From Pseudochelatococcus contaminans (GTDB lineage Bacteria; Pseudomonadota; Alphaproteobacteria; Rhizobiales; Beijerinckiaceae): DNA of 64,000 nt. Location of the stretch: the NCBI RefSeq assembly GCF_014195635.1, contig NZ_JACICC010000001.1, positions 806,001 through 870,000 of the forward strand. The letters run 5' to 3'. The position numbers were made by a program, and so were the translations under genes. The notes beneath the pieces are model-generated. The model saw only the letters and a list, made by a program, of their open reading frames with translations. It did no database searches and was not told the origin of the DNA. Below, piece by piece: positions 29,051 through 38,348 of the stretch (its first letter is position 1; the number at the start of each line of letters is the position of its first letter).

Positions 29051-31582
29051 ATGGCTAACAAGATGCTTATCGATGCCTCGCACCCGGAGGAAACCCGGGT
29101 CGTCGTGGTGCGCGGAAACAAGGTAGAAGAATTCGATTTCGAATCCGCCAATCGCAAACAGTTGCGTGGCAACATCTATCTGGCGAAGGTGACGCGGGTG
29201 GAGCCGTCGCTTCAGGCGGCTTTTGTGGAATATGGCGGCAACCGCCACGGCTTCCTCGCATTTAGCGAAATCCACCCCGATTATTATCAGATCCCGGTCG
29301 CGGATCGTCAGGCGCTGCTTGAAGAAGAGGCTCGCGCCGAGCGCGACCAGGACAGCGATGACGAGCGCGGCGCGCGCAAGACCCGCGTCGCCCGGCGGGA
29401 TGACGACAGCGAGGGTTCCGAGGAGCGGATTTCGACATCGGCGGAAGCGCCGGGCGATGACGATACCAGCGCAAACGAGACAGACGATAACGGCGACGGC
29501 AATGGTGATGACGATCACGTCGAGCATGTCGGCGGTTCTAACGACGCTTTGGAAGAGGTGCCCGATCGCCGGCAGCGCCCCCTGCGCCGTCAGTACAAAA
29601 TCCAGGAGGTCATCAAGCGCCGTCAGGTGCTGCTGATCCAGGTCGTCAAGGAGGAGCGCGGCAACAAGGGTGCGGCGCTGACCACATACCTGTCACTGGC
29701 GGGACGCTACTCGGTGCTGATGCCGAACACCGCGCGCGGTGGCGGTATCTCCCGCAAGATCACGAATATTCCCGACCGCAAGCGCCTCAAGGCCATTGCG
29801 CAGGAGCTTGAAGTGCCGGAAGGAATGGGCGTTATCGTCCGCACGGCCGGCGCCGCTCGCACCAAGTCCGAGATCAAGCGCGATTTCGAATATCTGCTGC
29901 GTCTGTGGGAGAACGTGCGTGAGCTGACGCTACAATCCAGCGCGCCCGCGCTTGTTTACGAGGAAGGCTCGCTGATCAAGCGCGCGATCCGTGACCTTTA
30001 TAACAAGGACATCGATGAGGTTCTCGTCTCCGGCGATGAAGGGTATCGCGAGGCGAAGGACTTCATGCGCATGCTCATGCCGAGCCATGCGAAGGCAGTG
30101 CAGGCGTACAAGGATATCCACCCCCTGTTCGCACGGCATGGTGTAGAGGCGCAGCTCGACGCGATGTTCTCCAGCCACGTGACTTTGAAGTCCGGCGGGT
30201 ACATCGTGATCAATCCGACGGAAGCGCTCGTTTCAATCGACGTGAACTCCGGCCGGTCGACCCGCGAGCACAACATCGAGGATACGGCTTATCGCACCAA
30301 TCTGGAAGCCGCCGAGGAAGTGGCGCGGCAGGTGCGGCTGCGCGATCTCGCCGGGCTGATCGTCATCGACTTCATCGACATGGAGGACAAGCGCAATGTC
30401 CGTAATGTCGAAAAGAAGCTGAAAGACTGCCTCAAGAATGATCGCGCGCGCATCCAGGTGGGCCGGATTTCCGCATTCGGCCTTATGGAGATGTCGCGCC
30501 AGCGCATCCGCACCGGCGTACTGGAAAGTTCCTCGGTCCCCTGCCCGCATTGCGCGGGCACCGGCTTCGTGCGTGCCACGCCTTCCATTGCGCTTCACAT
30601 TCTGCGCGCCATAGAAGAAGCATTGCTGCGAAACGCTGGTTACGACATTAATGTCAAGACCCGAACCGAGGTAGCTCTGTACGTGCTGAACCAGAAGCGC
30701 GTGCATTTGCGCGAGTTGGAAACACGTTTCGGTGTTGTCATCTCCGTTCTTGCCGACGATCTCAACCTGACCGGCACCAATTACTATGCGCTGGAGCGTG
30801 GTGAGGCTGCGGTTGCGCCCCGTGCACCAGCGACCGGCGTGCAGATTCAGCAGATCGAGGTTGAGCCCACGTCCCCCGTTGAAGATGAGGACGAGGACAA
30901 AGACACCGAACCCACGACGCGCCACCGGAGGAGGCCAGCTGCCGCTGAGCGTAACGTCAATCAGGGCAAAGCTGTCGTCAGTGCTGATGTATCATCATCG
31001 GATGAGGATGAGGCGGACGACGAGGAAACTGTGTCTGCCTCTTCTGACGAGTCGTCGGAAGGCGAAAATGGTGCTCGTCGCCGTCGCCGCCGTCGCCGCC
31101 GTGGAGGGCGTCGCAACGGCGAGAATGGCTCTGCCGCATCGCAGCCGAATGGCGAGCAAGATGGCGAGTTGGAAGACAACGGCGACGATGATGCCAATGA
31201 GACCGACGAAACCGTTCTGGCGACGGGGGGTAGCGAGAGTGTCGAGGCCGTAGAGGACACGTTCTCTGCCGTCAGCGAAGATACCGCTGGCGTCGATGCC
31301 TGGGAAATCGAAAGCGCTGAACGCGTTGCCGCCGACGAGACTGACGGTGACGAAGCCAATAACGCTGACGGACACGAAACTGACGAAGACGAGCCCGCAC
31401 ATGCTTTTGACTCCGACTTCCCGGACTCCGAAGCGGTCGGGGATGCAGCCGTGATTGAAGATACCGACAATCATGAAGAACAGCCCGCGCCGACCTCATG
31501 GTCATCGGAACGGGAGGTCGCTGCCGTCATCGACGAAACACCACGTCCGAAGCGTAGTGGCTGGTGGTCGCGCAAGAGCTGA
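29051..31582 (+). CDS. rne: Ribonuclease E
   Basis: An 843-residue endoribonuclease E/G protein, the core of the RNA degradosome. The S1 domain is split by an acidic insert at about 92-175 (rich in D/E/S), as often seen in Hyphomicrobiales. RNase H-like and DNase I-like catalytic parts follow (IVINPTEALVSIDVNSGRST; LIVIDFIDM), then the zinc-link CPHC at about 498-501. The C-terminal third is disordered, with acidic stretches around an Arg block (about 675-690) likely to bind RNA, and ends in GWWSRKS. A strong terminator follows. Confidence 0.97.
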   Translation: MANKMLIDASHPEETRVVVVRGNKVEEFDFESANRKQLRGNIYLAKVTRVEPSLQAAFVEYGGNRHGFLAFSEIHPDYYQIPVADRQALLEEEARAERDQDSDDERGARKTRVARRDDDSEGSEERISTSAEAPGDDDTSANETDDNGDGNGDDDHVEHVGGSNDALEEVPDRRQRPLRRQYKIQEVIKRRQVLLIQVVKEERGNKGAALTTYLSLAGRYSVLMPNTARGGGISRKITNIPDRKRLKAIAQELEVPEGMGVIVRTAGAARTKSEIKRDFEYLLRLWENVRELTLQSSAPALVYEEGSLIKRAIRDLYNKDIDEVLVSGDEGYREAKDFMRMLMPSHAKAVQAYKDIHPLFARHGVEAQLDAMFSSHVTLKSGGYIVINPTEALVSIDVNSGRSTREHNIEDTAYRTNLEAAEEVARQVRLRDLAGLIVIDFIDMEDKRNVRNVEKKLKDCLKNDRARIQVGRISAFGLMEMSRQRIRTGVLESSSVPCPHCAGTGFVRATPSIALHILRAIEEALLRNAGYDINVKTRTEVALYVLNQKRVHLRELETRFGVVISVLADDLNLTGTNYYALERGEAAVAPRAPATGVQIQQIEVEPTSPVEDEDEDKDTEPTTRHRRRPAAAERNVNQGKAVVSADVSSSDEDEADDEETVSASSDESSEGENGARRRRRRRRRGGRRNGENGSAASQPNGEQDGELEDNGDDDANETDETVLATGGSESVEAVEDTFSAVSEDTAGVDAWEIESAERVAADETDGDEANNADGHETDEDEPAHAFDSDFPDSEAVGDAAVIEDTDNHEEQPAPTSWSSEREVAAVIDETPRPKRSGWWSRKS

Positions 31583-31613
31583 GAAAATCTGACTGCCTGT
31601 ATATTGGATTGAG

Positions 31614-31650
31614 ACGGGCCGGTGAGTGATCCTCACCGGCCCGTTTTATT
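31614..31650 (+). terminator. Terminator of rne
   Basis: Perfect 13-bp stem ACGGGCCGGTGAG/CTCACCGGCCCGT (31614-31626 with 31632-31644), followed by TTTATT. Confidence 0.95.
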
Positions 31651-31693
31651 GTGTATTGCCGCAGCGCCTGATCCCCTTCCGACTGAATAGCCA

Positions 31694-31725
31694 AACAAAA
31701 ACCCGCCCGAAACAGCGGGCGGGTT
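31694..31725 (-). terminator. Terminator of the clpA transcription unit
   Basis: Perfect 10-bp stem AACCCGCCCG/CGGGCGGGTT (31700-31709 with 31716-31725); on the minus strand it runs into TTTTTGTTT. It is 26 bp after the small membrane protein gene. Confidence 0.92.
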
Positions 31726-31751
31726 ATGCGAGTGCAAGCGGCGCGATCTGT

Positions 31752-31934
31752 TTACGGCTCAGCATTCATGCTTTGCATGAAACTTGAGATGGGCTCCTCA
31801 AACTCTTTATACACCTGCGAGCCGACAACCCATGTGATGATGACAATCACCGGCAGGATAATCCAGGCGGCAACCTCTTCCAGATGCCGCCGCCGACGCG
31901 CACGCTCGCGCCGGCTCACAGTCCGTATACTCAT
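31752..31934 (-). CDS. Small single-pass membrane protein, unknown function
   Basis: A 60-residue protein: a strongly basic N-terminus (RRERARRRRHLEE), one membrane helix (AAWIILPVIVIITWVVG) and an acidic tail. By the positive-inside rule the N-terminus faces the cytoplasm. It begins 7 bp after the clpA stop codon and is followed by a strong terminator, so it is probably the last gene of the clp operon. I do not recognise the family. A link to ClpA, for example as membrane tether or substrate, is only suggested by position. Confidence 0.65.
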   Translation of the reverse strand: MSIRTVSRRERARRRRHLEEVAAWIILPVIVIITWVVGSQVYKEFEEPISSFMQSMNAEP

Positions 31935-31941
31935 CTGTCCA

Positions 31942-34596
31942 TCAACTCCGTGTCAGCGGCACTTTCGGCACTGTCCTTATTGCTGGCGCAGCTTTGTCCG
32001 TTTGTCCTTTTTCGTCAATAGGGCCGCTTGCAGGTGTTTCAGAAATATCTGCGGTTTTCGCGGTCTTGCGTGAGCGGCGTGGCTTGGCGGGAGTTGGCTC
32101 TTCACCTGCGTCCGCCTTTGCAGAAGGGGTGCGCCGCTTGCTCGGAGCACCAGCAGGCGGATCGCCGCTATCGTCAACGCCAGACGGGCCGGGATCATCG
32201 ACGTCATTCGGTGCGGCATCGCCACCGGCATCACTGTCGTCGGAGCCACGCTTGCGGGAGACTGCCTTCTTGACGCTTTTTTCAGGCTGTGGCGTGGCCG
32301 GTTCCTGAGGGTAATCAAGCGCCAGAGAACGGATGCCCTCCTCCTCCTTCACCACCACGCGCACGACACCGCCATTCCGCAACAGCCCGAACAGAACGGC
32401 ATCCGCAAGCGGCGTCTTGATCGTCGTCTGGATCAGGCGGCCGAGCGGGCGCGCACCCATGGCCTCGTCATAGCCGTTTTCAACCAGCCACTCCCGAGCC
32501 TCATCACTGAGTTCGATGGTAACGTTGCGTTCGGCCAGCTGGGTTTCGAGCTGGATGACGAACTTGTCCACCACCTTGGCAATGACTTCCTTCGGCAGAT
32601 GTCCGAAGGAAATGACGGCGTCGAGACGGTTGCGGAACTCAGGTGTGAACAGGCGTGAGATCGCCTCCTGATCGTCCCCTTCCCGCCGCGTGCGGGTGAA
32701 GCCGAAAGCCTGCTTGGCGAGGTCGGATGCGCCCGCATTCGTGGTCATGATGAGGATCACGTTGCGGAAATTGACCTGCTTGCCGTTATGATCCGTCAGC
32801 TTGCCGTGATCCATGACCTGCAACAGAATATTATACAGGTCCGGGTGGGCTTTTTCGATTTCGTCAAGGAGCAGCACGCAATGCGGGTGCTGATCCACGC
32901 CATCCGTCAACAGACCACCCTGATCGAAGCCGACATAGCCGGGCGGCGCGCCGATGAGGCGGGAAATCGTGTGCCGCTCCATATATTCCGACATATCGAA
33001 GCGCAGCATCTCGACACCGAGCGCGTTGGCAAGCTGGCGCGCAACTTCGGTCTTGCCGACGCCCGTCGGACCGGCGAACAGATAGCTGCCAATCGGCTTT
33101 TCGCCATCACGAAGGCCAGCGCGCGCCAGCTTGATGGACGACGACAACGCCTCGATGGCCGCATCCTGACCATAGACAACGCGCTCAAGCGTTTCCTTCA
33201 GATGCGCCAGCACTTCGGCATCATCCTTGGAAACGGTTTTGGCCGGAATCCTCGCCATGGTGGCGATCGTGGCTTCAATCTCGCGTGTGCCGATGGTCTT
33301 CTTCCGCCGACTGGGCGGAAGCAGCATCTGGGATGCGCCGGTTTCATCGATGACGTCGATAGCCTTATCTGGCAGCTTGCGGTCATGGATGTAGCGCGCG
33401 GACAACTCAACCGCTGCCTTGATGGCATCGTTGGTGTAGCGGAGCTTGTGAAACTCCTCGAAATAGGGCTTCAGCCCCTTGACGATCTCAATGGTGTCCG
33501 GAACGCTTGGTTCGTTGACATCGATTTTCTGGAAACGACGTACAAGCGCCCGATCCTTCTCGAAGTACTGGCGGTACTCCTTATAGGTCGTCGAGCCGAT
33601 ACACCGCAATGCGCCGGAAGCCAGCGCAGGCTTGAGCAGGTTTGAGGCATCCATCGCACCGCCGGAGGTTGCTCCCGCGCCGATAACGGTATGGATTTCA
33701 TCGATGAAGATGATGGCGTTCGGATGCGCCTCGACTTCCTTCATCACCTGCTTGAGACGTTCCTCGAAATCACCGCGATAGCGCGTGCCTGCCAGCAAGG
33801 TGCCCATGTCGAGCGCAAAGACGGTTGCATCCTTCAGCACATCCGGGACGTCGCCGGTAACGATCTTGCGCGCCAGGCCCTCTGCGATGGCTGTCTTACC
33901 GACACCGGGGTCGCCGACAAGCAACGGATTATTCTTCTGCCGCCGGCACAGAACCTGAATGGTGCGCTGGACTTCCGGGCCGCGTCCGATAAGCGGATCG
34001 ATGCGCCCGTCCTTGGCTTTGCGATTGAGATTGACACAATAGGCTTCGAGCGCGTCGCTCTTTTTCTTGCCGCGCCCGTCTCCCTCTTCATTGGGTTGCG
34101 CGCGCGGCTCGACCTCTTCGTCGGCCCCGCGCGGCGGGCGTGCCTCGGTGACGCCGGGACGCTTGGCGATGCCGTGGCTGATGTAATTGACGGCGTCATA
34201 GCGCGTCATGTCCTGCTCTTGCAGGAAGTAGGCTGCGTGGCTTTCGCGCTCGGCGAAAATAGCGACGAGCACATTCGCGCCGGTCACTTCCTCTCGCCCG
34301 GAGGACTGAACGTGAATGACGGCCCGCTGGATAACACGCTGGAAGCCGGCTGTCGGCTTTGAGTCCTCGCGGCCAGCGGTGATGAGGTTGGCGAGTTCGC
34401 CATCCACATATTCAACCAGATTGCGGCGCAGGGCGTCGATGTCGACGTTGCAGGCGCGCATAACTGCTGCGGCGTCCTGATCGTCGATCAGCGCCAACAA
34501 CAGATGCTCAAGCGTGGCATACTCATGCTGACGCTCGTTCGCGAAAGCCAGAGCGCGGTGCAGGGCTTGTTCAAGACTGCGGGAGAATGTCGGCAC
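31942..34596 (-). CDS. clpA: ATP-dependent Clp protease ATP-binding subunit ClpA
   Basis: An 884-residue AAA+ unfoldase. It has the N-terminal double Clp-N repeat that docks ClpS, a first AAA module with GDPGVGKTA and a second with GPTGVGKTE. The AFGF sequence after the second Walker B corresponds to the ClpP-binding loop. A disordered C-terminal tail of about 110 residues rich in K/R/P/D/A extends beyond the usual end (E. coli ClpA has 758). ClpA feeds N-degron and tagged substrates to ClpP. clpS lies 30 bp upstream. Confidence 0.95.
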   Translation of the reverse strand: MPTFSRSLEQALHRALAFANERQHEYATLEHLLLALIDDQDAAAVMRACNVDIDALRRNLVEYVDGELANLITAGREDSKPTAGFQRVIQRAVIHVQSSGREEVTGANVLVAIFAERESHAAYFLQEQDMTRYDAVNYISHGIAKRPGVTEARPPRGADEEVEPRAQPNEEGDGRGKKKSDALEAYCVNLNRKAKDGRIDPLIGRGPEVQRTIQVLCRRQKNNPLLVGDPGVGKTAIAEGLARKIVTGDVPDVLKDATVFALDMGTLLAGTRYRGDFEERLKQVMKEVEAHPNAIIFIDEIHTVIGAGATSGGAMDASNLLKPALASGALRCIGSTTYKEYRQYFEKDRALVRRFQKIDVNEPSVPDTIEIVKGLKPYFEEFHKLRYTNDAIKAAVELSARYIHDRKLPDKAIDVIDETGASQMLLPPSRRKKTIGTREIEATIATMARIPAKTVSKDDAEVLAHLKETLERVVYGQDAAIEALSSSIKLARAGLRDGEKPIGSYLFAGPTGVGKTEVARQLANALGVEMLRFDMSEYMERHTISRLIGAPPGYVGFDQGGLLTDGVDQHPHCVLLLDEIEKAHPDLYNILLQVMDHGKLTDHNGKQVNFRNVILIMTTNAGASDLAKQAFGFTRTRREGDDQEAISRLFTPEFRNRLDAVISFGHLPKEVIAKVVDKFVIQLETQLAERNVTIELSDEAREWLVENGYDEAMGARPLGRLIQTTIKTPLADAVLFGLLRNGGVVRVVVKEEEGIRSLALDYPQEPATPQPEKSVKKAVSRKRGSDDSDAGGDAAPNDVDDPGPSGVDDSGDPPAGAPSKRRTPSAKADAGEEPTPAKPRRSRKTAKTADISETPASGPIDEKGQTDKAAPAIRTVPKVPLTRS

Positions 34597-34626
34597 GGGA
34601 GGATCCTTTCTCCGGCTGGCGGGCCC

Positions 34627-34962
34627 TTAACTCTTCTCCATGACACATTGGAGAGGATGCTGATGTTTTCGCGAGAAGTCCATAACCTGCGTTACTTTTG
34701 TCTCAGCGACTTCATATGTAAAAATTCCGCATTCACCAACACCTGTCTGGTGCACGTGAAGCATGATGCGGGTTGCCTCTTCTTTATTCTTGTTAAAAAA
34801 GCTCTCCAGAATGTGAACGACAAACTCCATCGGTGTGTAATCGTCGTTCAACAGGAGAACCCTGTACATATTCGGCCGGCGTACACGCGTGCGGGTTCTC
34901 GTCAGAACCGAGGCGCCCGGCCCATCCGGCACGGAAACAGTTCGGGAGCGCTTGTCGGCCAT
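34627..34962 (-). CDS. clpS: ATP-dependent Clp protease adaptor ClpS
   Basis: About 111 residues with the ClpS core [39 protein letters not shown] and [12 protein letters not shown]. ClpS delivers proteins with N-terminal Leu/Phe/Tyr/Trp to ClpA; the NDD residues and the later helix form the N-degron pocket. The start is uncertain: ATG 34962 gives the usual length, and ATG 35025 (132 residues) is a good alternative. The first 30 residues are a disordered arm, as in other ClpS. Confidence 0.93.
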   Translation of the reverse strand: MADKRSRTVSVPDGPGASVLTRTRTRVRRPNMYRVLLLNDDYTPMEFVVHILESFFNKNKEEATRIMLHVHQTGVGECGIFTYEVAETKVTQVMDFSRKHQHPLQCVMEKS

Positions 34963-35515
34963 GGCCACGGCGGGCACATCTTTACCCGGCGAAACGCGCG
35001 CGAGCGTCGCTCCGTTCCCGACCATCGATTTTCCGCGGCGTGAAACGCTTAATGTTTCCCACGCGCGGAGCGCTTTTCCCGCCCCAGTCATAGCCGTATG
35101 CACCACACCCCGACGCCGTCGTCCGCGCCCCTGATTCCAGCCTCGACACGTCATTCGCGGCGCTCATCGCATGAGAGCGCGCATCGTCGACGCGTCACTA
35201 TGATCCGTTCATCATCCATACACAATCTAGTCGTGGCAAGCGATCATTGCCAGTCCTTGCCCGATAATTACGTTACGAACCTTCCCTGGGGATTGAGCCG
35301 TGAAAGATTATGATGTTCCATCCGTTTTACGGCCAATTGGTAAAGCTCGAAACAAACAAAAGCGGCTCGATGCATCTGAGCATCGAGCCGCTTCATGACA
35401 TTCTGCTGCCTTGCCGGGTTATCCGATGCCCCACCGGGGTCGAAATGCCCCCTGCGGGCAGCTTATTGAACGCATTGGAATCACCTCGGCGGCGAAGCCA
35501 TGCGGCGGTGACCGA
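34963..35515. other. Intergenic region between phasin and clpS
   Basis: About 550 bp holding the clpS promoter region and the phasin terminator (35352-35393). The frames crossing it have no family features or ribosome binding sites. If clpS starts upstream of 34962, the non-coding stretch shortens by up to 190 bp. Confidence 0.5.
35352..35393 (-). terminator. Terminator of the phasin gene
   Basis: Perfect 14-bp stem AAGCGGCTCGATGC/GCATCGAGCCGCTT (35360-35373 with 35380-35393), continuing on the minus strand into TTTGTTTG. It is about 120 bp after the phasin stop. Confidence 0.93.
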
Positions 35516-35845
35516 TCAGCGCGCGCGGTTGAAAGCGCCTTCGTAGGGGCGGAAAGCCTCCTGAGCGATTTCCTTGTAGATCTCACCGATCTTGGCGCTT
35601 TCCTGAACGAAGTTCTCGTAGGACTTGCGTGCGTACTCGGTCTGCACCTCGATGGCCTTGTCGAGCGACTTGGTGGCAGCCAACTTTTCCAGAGCAGCGG
35701 AACCTTCCTCGAACGACTTCTTGGAATAGCCAACCAGCTCCGTGGCAACCGTCTGCAGGCCCTTTGAAAACACGTTGAAAGCCTTCAGCGAGCTTTCGAT
35801 GTTTTCCTTACCGAAATTCTGGAAGTTATCGTACTGCGTAGCCAT
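35516..35845 (-). CDS. Phasin (polyhydroxyalkanoate granule-associated protein)
   Basis: A 109-residue all-helical amphipathic protein (MATQYDNFQNFGKENIESSL; AIEVQTEYARKSYENFV), matching the Phasin_2 family that coats polyhydroxyalkanoate granules. No membrane segment or catalytic motif. The ATG at 35845 is preceded by AAGGAAACTGAG; an in-frame ATG five codons up is unlikely. It is monocistronic with a strong terminator. Two TGCACTGCA boxes flank its likely promoter, indicating regulation by a PHA-responsive repressor. Some small phasins do not bind granules, so the role is not certain. Confidence 0.88.
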   Translation of the reverse strand: MATQYDNFQNFGKENIESSLKAFNVFSKGLQTVATELVGYSKKSFEEGSAALEKLAATKSLDKAIEVQTEYARKSYENFVQESAKIGEIYKEIAQEAFRPYEGAFNRAR

Positions 35846-35997
35846 CTCAGTTTCCTTCATATCTAGAGCCGGGTTTTCGCCCGTGGTGGTTGATGCTGTG
35901 ACTCAACGCCCCGGAAAACCAGGCGCGGACCGCATATCGCTTTCCGCGAAAAGCTACGCGGCACCTGCCTGATAATGACGCATTAGTTCCATACGCA

Positions 35998-36044
35998 CCA
36001 TATGTGCACTGCACAATCAATGTCAATACACATGTTGCACTGCA
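35998..36044 (-). promoter_or_regulatory. Phasin promoter with two TGCACTGCA operator-like boxes
   Basis: On the minus strand TTGACA (36026-36021), a 17-bp spacer and ATATGG (36003-35998) form a good sigma-70 promoter. One TGCACTGCA box (36005-36013) lies inside the spacer and a second (36036-36044) just upstream of the -35; their starts are 31 bp apart, about three helical turns. PhaR-type repressors of PHA metabolism bind TGC-rich DNA near phasin promoters, so this is a probable PhaR site. No phaR is in the window. Confidence 0.65.
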
Positions 36045-36198
36045 AAAACGTCGGTTGGAAAAATCCGATGCCGAAGTTGGGTGCGGATTAACGCCTCCGT
36101 AACCGCGTCCCTATACGTTCGTTGACTGTGTTGGGAACGCGACGAGCCGTGCGCCGCGTCGAAACAGTGAATCATCATCCGGAACGGGGGCTTCGGCC

Positions 36199-37725
36199 AT
36201 GATTTGGGGTTGCGTTGTACGAGGACGTCAGTCCATCGGAAACTATGCTGGCATGGCCGGTCTGGCTGCGGCGCTCATCGTGAGCGTTGCGACACCTGCC
36301 GATGCAGCGCGGCGAAACGTCGCCGCACCAGCTTACGACCCCCCTTCCGCTGCAATCGTCGTGGACGTGAACACAGGGCGCACCCTGTTCGCCGAAAATG
36401 CGGACGCGCCACGCATTCCAGCATCGATCACCAAGGTCATGACGCTTTATCTGCTGTTCGAGCAGCTCGAAAGCGGCCATTACAAGCTTGGCACGAACCT
36501 CAAGGTCACGAAATACGCTGCCTCCCAGCCGCCGTCCAAGCTGGGCGTGCGAGCAGGCGCCACCATTACAGTGGAAAACGCGATCAAGGCCCTCATCACC
36601 CGTTCGGCCAATGACGTCGCCGTTGTCGTGGCGGAAAACATCGCAGGAACCGAGGCTGAATTCGCCCGCATGATGACAGCCAAGGCGCGGGCGCTGGGCA
36701 TGAGCAAGACCAGTTTCCGCAATCCTCACGGCCTGCCCGCCAATCCGCCAAACATCACCACCGCCCGTGACCTTTCTGTTCTCGGCCGCGCGATTCAGGA
36801 TCGCTTCCCGCGTTATTATGCCTATTTCGGTACGCGCAGCTTCAATTATGCCGGGCAGAGCATCGGCAACCATAACCGGCTGCTCGGTCGCGTCGAAGGT
36901 GTCGACGGTATCAAGACCGGGTACACGCGCGCCTCCGGCTTCAACCTTCTGACGTCCATGCGTGCGGACGGCCGCCACGTCGTCGCCACGGTTCTCGGTG
37001 GCCGGTCGGGCGCGCAGCGCGACCGCCGCATGGAGCAGATCCTTAGCCAGACATTGCCGCAGGCACACTCAGGCCGTCGCCGCACGCCTTTCGTCGTGGA
37101 AGCGCCGAGCGCCCGCGCTCCGGAATTGCGCGTCGCTGCAACGCCGCCGGAGGCGCCGCGCCGCACTGTGTTCGTGCCGCCATCCCAGCCGCTGTCGGAT
37201 ACGGTGCCGCTTGCCATCGGCAAGCCGGTTGACCTCTCGAACATCCGGCCTGTCGTAGCTTCCGCAGATGCCGCAACTGCAACGCCTTCCTCCGGTGCGC
37301 AGGTCAGATCAACCACCAACGCGTTGGCTTATGCCGAGGCGCCTGTCCCCGCACCGCGTCCGGACACGTCCATATTGACGGCATCGGTGCCGGCTCCGGT
37401 CGCGCGGGTTGCCGCAGCCACAGCCGCTGCTCCCCAGCCGCAAATTGCGGTAGCAGCAGCACCACGCGCGGCGGCAGGCGCAAGCGGTTGGATCATTCAG
37501 CTTGGTGCATCTGCTGACGAGGACAAGGCGCATCACCTGTTGCAGCAGGCACGCAGCCGCGCGAGCGACTTGCTCGCCAATGCATCGCCGTTCACGGAAA
37601 AGGTCGTGCGCGGCAATGTCACGCTGTTCCGCGCCCGGTTCTCCGGCTTCGATCCGGAAGGCGCGCAGGCAGCGTGCAAGAGCCTGAAGCGTAGCGGTTT
37701 CGACTGCTTCGCCACGAAGAGCTGA
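36199..37725 (+). CDS. D-alanyl-D-alanine carboxypeptidase with SPOR domain
   Basis: A 508-residue low-molecular-weight PBP. It has a signal peptide (cleavage near residue 36, ATPADA), the serine DD-peptidase domain with SITK (S76/K79), SAN (136-138) and KTG (about 239-241) motifs, a long Pro/Ala-rich linker, and a C-terminal SPOR domain (about 430-508: GWIIQLGASADEDKAHHLL). It trims the terminal D-Ala of peptidoglycan; the SPOR domain binds denuded glycans at the septum. It differs from E. coli DacA in having SPOR instead of the amphipathic anchor. It is divergent from the phasin gene. A 37750-37769 stem-loop follows the stop. Confidence 0.92.
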   Translation: MIWGCVVRGRQSIGNYAGMAGLAAALIVSVATPADAARRNVAAPAYDPPSAAIVVDVNTGRTLFAENADAPRIPASITKVMTLYLLFEQLESGHYKLGTNLKVTKYAASQPPSKLGVRAGATITVENAIKALITRSANDVAVVVAENIAGTEAEFARMMTAKARALGMSKTSFRNPHGLPANPPNITTARDLSVLGRAIQDRFPRYYAYFGTRSFNYAGQSIGNHNRLLGRVEGVDGIKTGYTRASGFNLLTSMRADGRHVVATVLGGRSGAQRDRRMEQILSQTLPQAHSGRRRTPFVVEAPSARAPELRVAATPPEAPRRTVFVPPSQPLSDTVPLAIGKPVDLSNIRPVVASADAATATPSSGAQVRSTTNALAYAEAPVPAPRPDTSILTASVPAPVARVAAATAAAPQPQIAVAAAPRAAAGASGWIIQLGASADEDKAHHLLQQARSRASDLLANASPFTEKVVRGNVTLFRARFSGFDPEGAQAACKSLKRSGFDCFATKS

Positions 37726-37852
37726 TCGGCAGAAACGACAAGATGCGGAGCAGGAAATGCTTTTCCTGCCCGGGAGATACACCAGACGCGGACGAGCCGG
37801 AGTTCAGCCCGGCCTTATCCTTCAGTATGCGTAACAGCAAGGGGCGGAGCGT

Positions 37853-38341
37853 TTAACGATGTCCATGCAGCAAGACATCTTTGGCCTGGTTGACCCGGGA
37901 AGCAAGATAATTCGTTCCCCCCTGGTCGGGATGCAGCCGCTTCATCAAGGTTCGGTGGGCCTCGCGGATCTGCGCTTCCGTCGCCCCTGGTTGAAGGCCA
38001 AGAACCTCAAGAGCTTCCTCTTCGGTCATCCGCCCCTGTCCCGTGCGATTGACAGGCCCCGCGTGAGGATCTCGCTCAGCGTTTTTTCCCCAGACGGAAA
38101 ACCGGCCGCCCAGATACGTATCTAATCGCCGTCCCTGCACCAGCCACCAGCCAGCACCACCCAGCAGCAGGGCGATATCGATCCGGCCGCGAAACAGCAG
38201 CAACGCCGCGACTGCGATAGCGGCCCAGCCGCCGATCTTGCGCAACAACCCGGCAAGTTGCTTCGTATCGGCATCGGCGTAGTTACGGCCCAGCCACCAC
38301 AACAGCCATACGGCGACAGCGCCGCCAAGCAAATAAATCAT
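37853..38341 (-). CDS. Membrane-anchored J-domain protein (Tim14/Pam18-like)
   Basis: A 162-residue protein with two or three N-terminal hydrophobic segments (MIYLLGGAVAVWLLWWLG; AAIAVAALLLF; DIALLLGGAGWWLV) and a short C-terminal J domain containing the HPD motif (KRLHPDQGG) that stimulates Hsp70. The architecture of membrane anchor plus C-terminal J domain resembles the mitochondrial import-motor protein Tim14/Pam18 and its alphaproteobacterial relatives. The ATG at 38341 lies 7 bp after the preceding stop; an upstream TTG (38371) is less likely. AAGGAG is present but 21 bp upstream. Confidence 0.82.
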   Translation of the reverse strand: MIYLLGGAVAVWLLWWLGRNYADADTKQLAGLLRKIGGWAAIAVAALLLFRGRIDIALLLGGAGWWLVQGRRLDTYLGGRFSVWGKNAERDPHAGPVNRTGQGRMTEEEALEVLGLQPGATEAQIREAHRTLMKRLHPDQGGTNYLASRVNQAKDVLLHGHR

Positions 38342-38348
38342 GCTGCCG

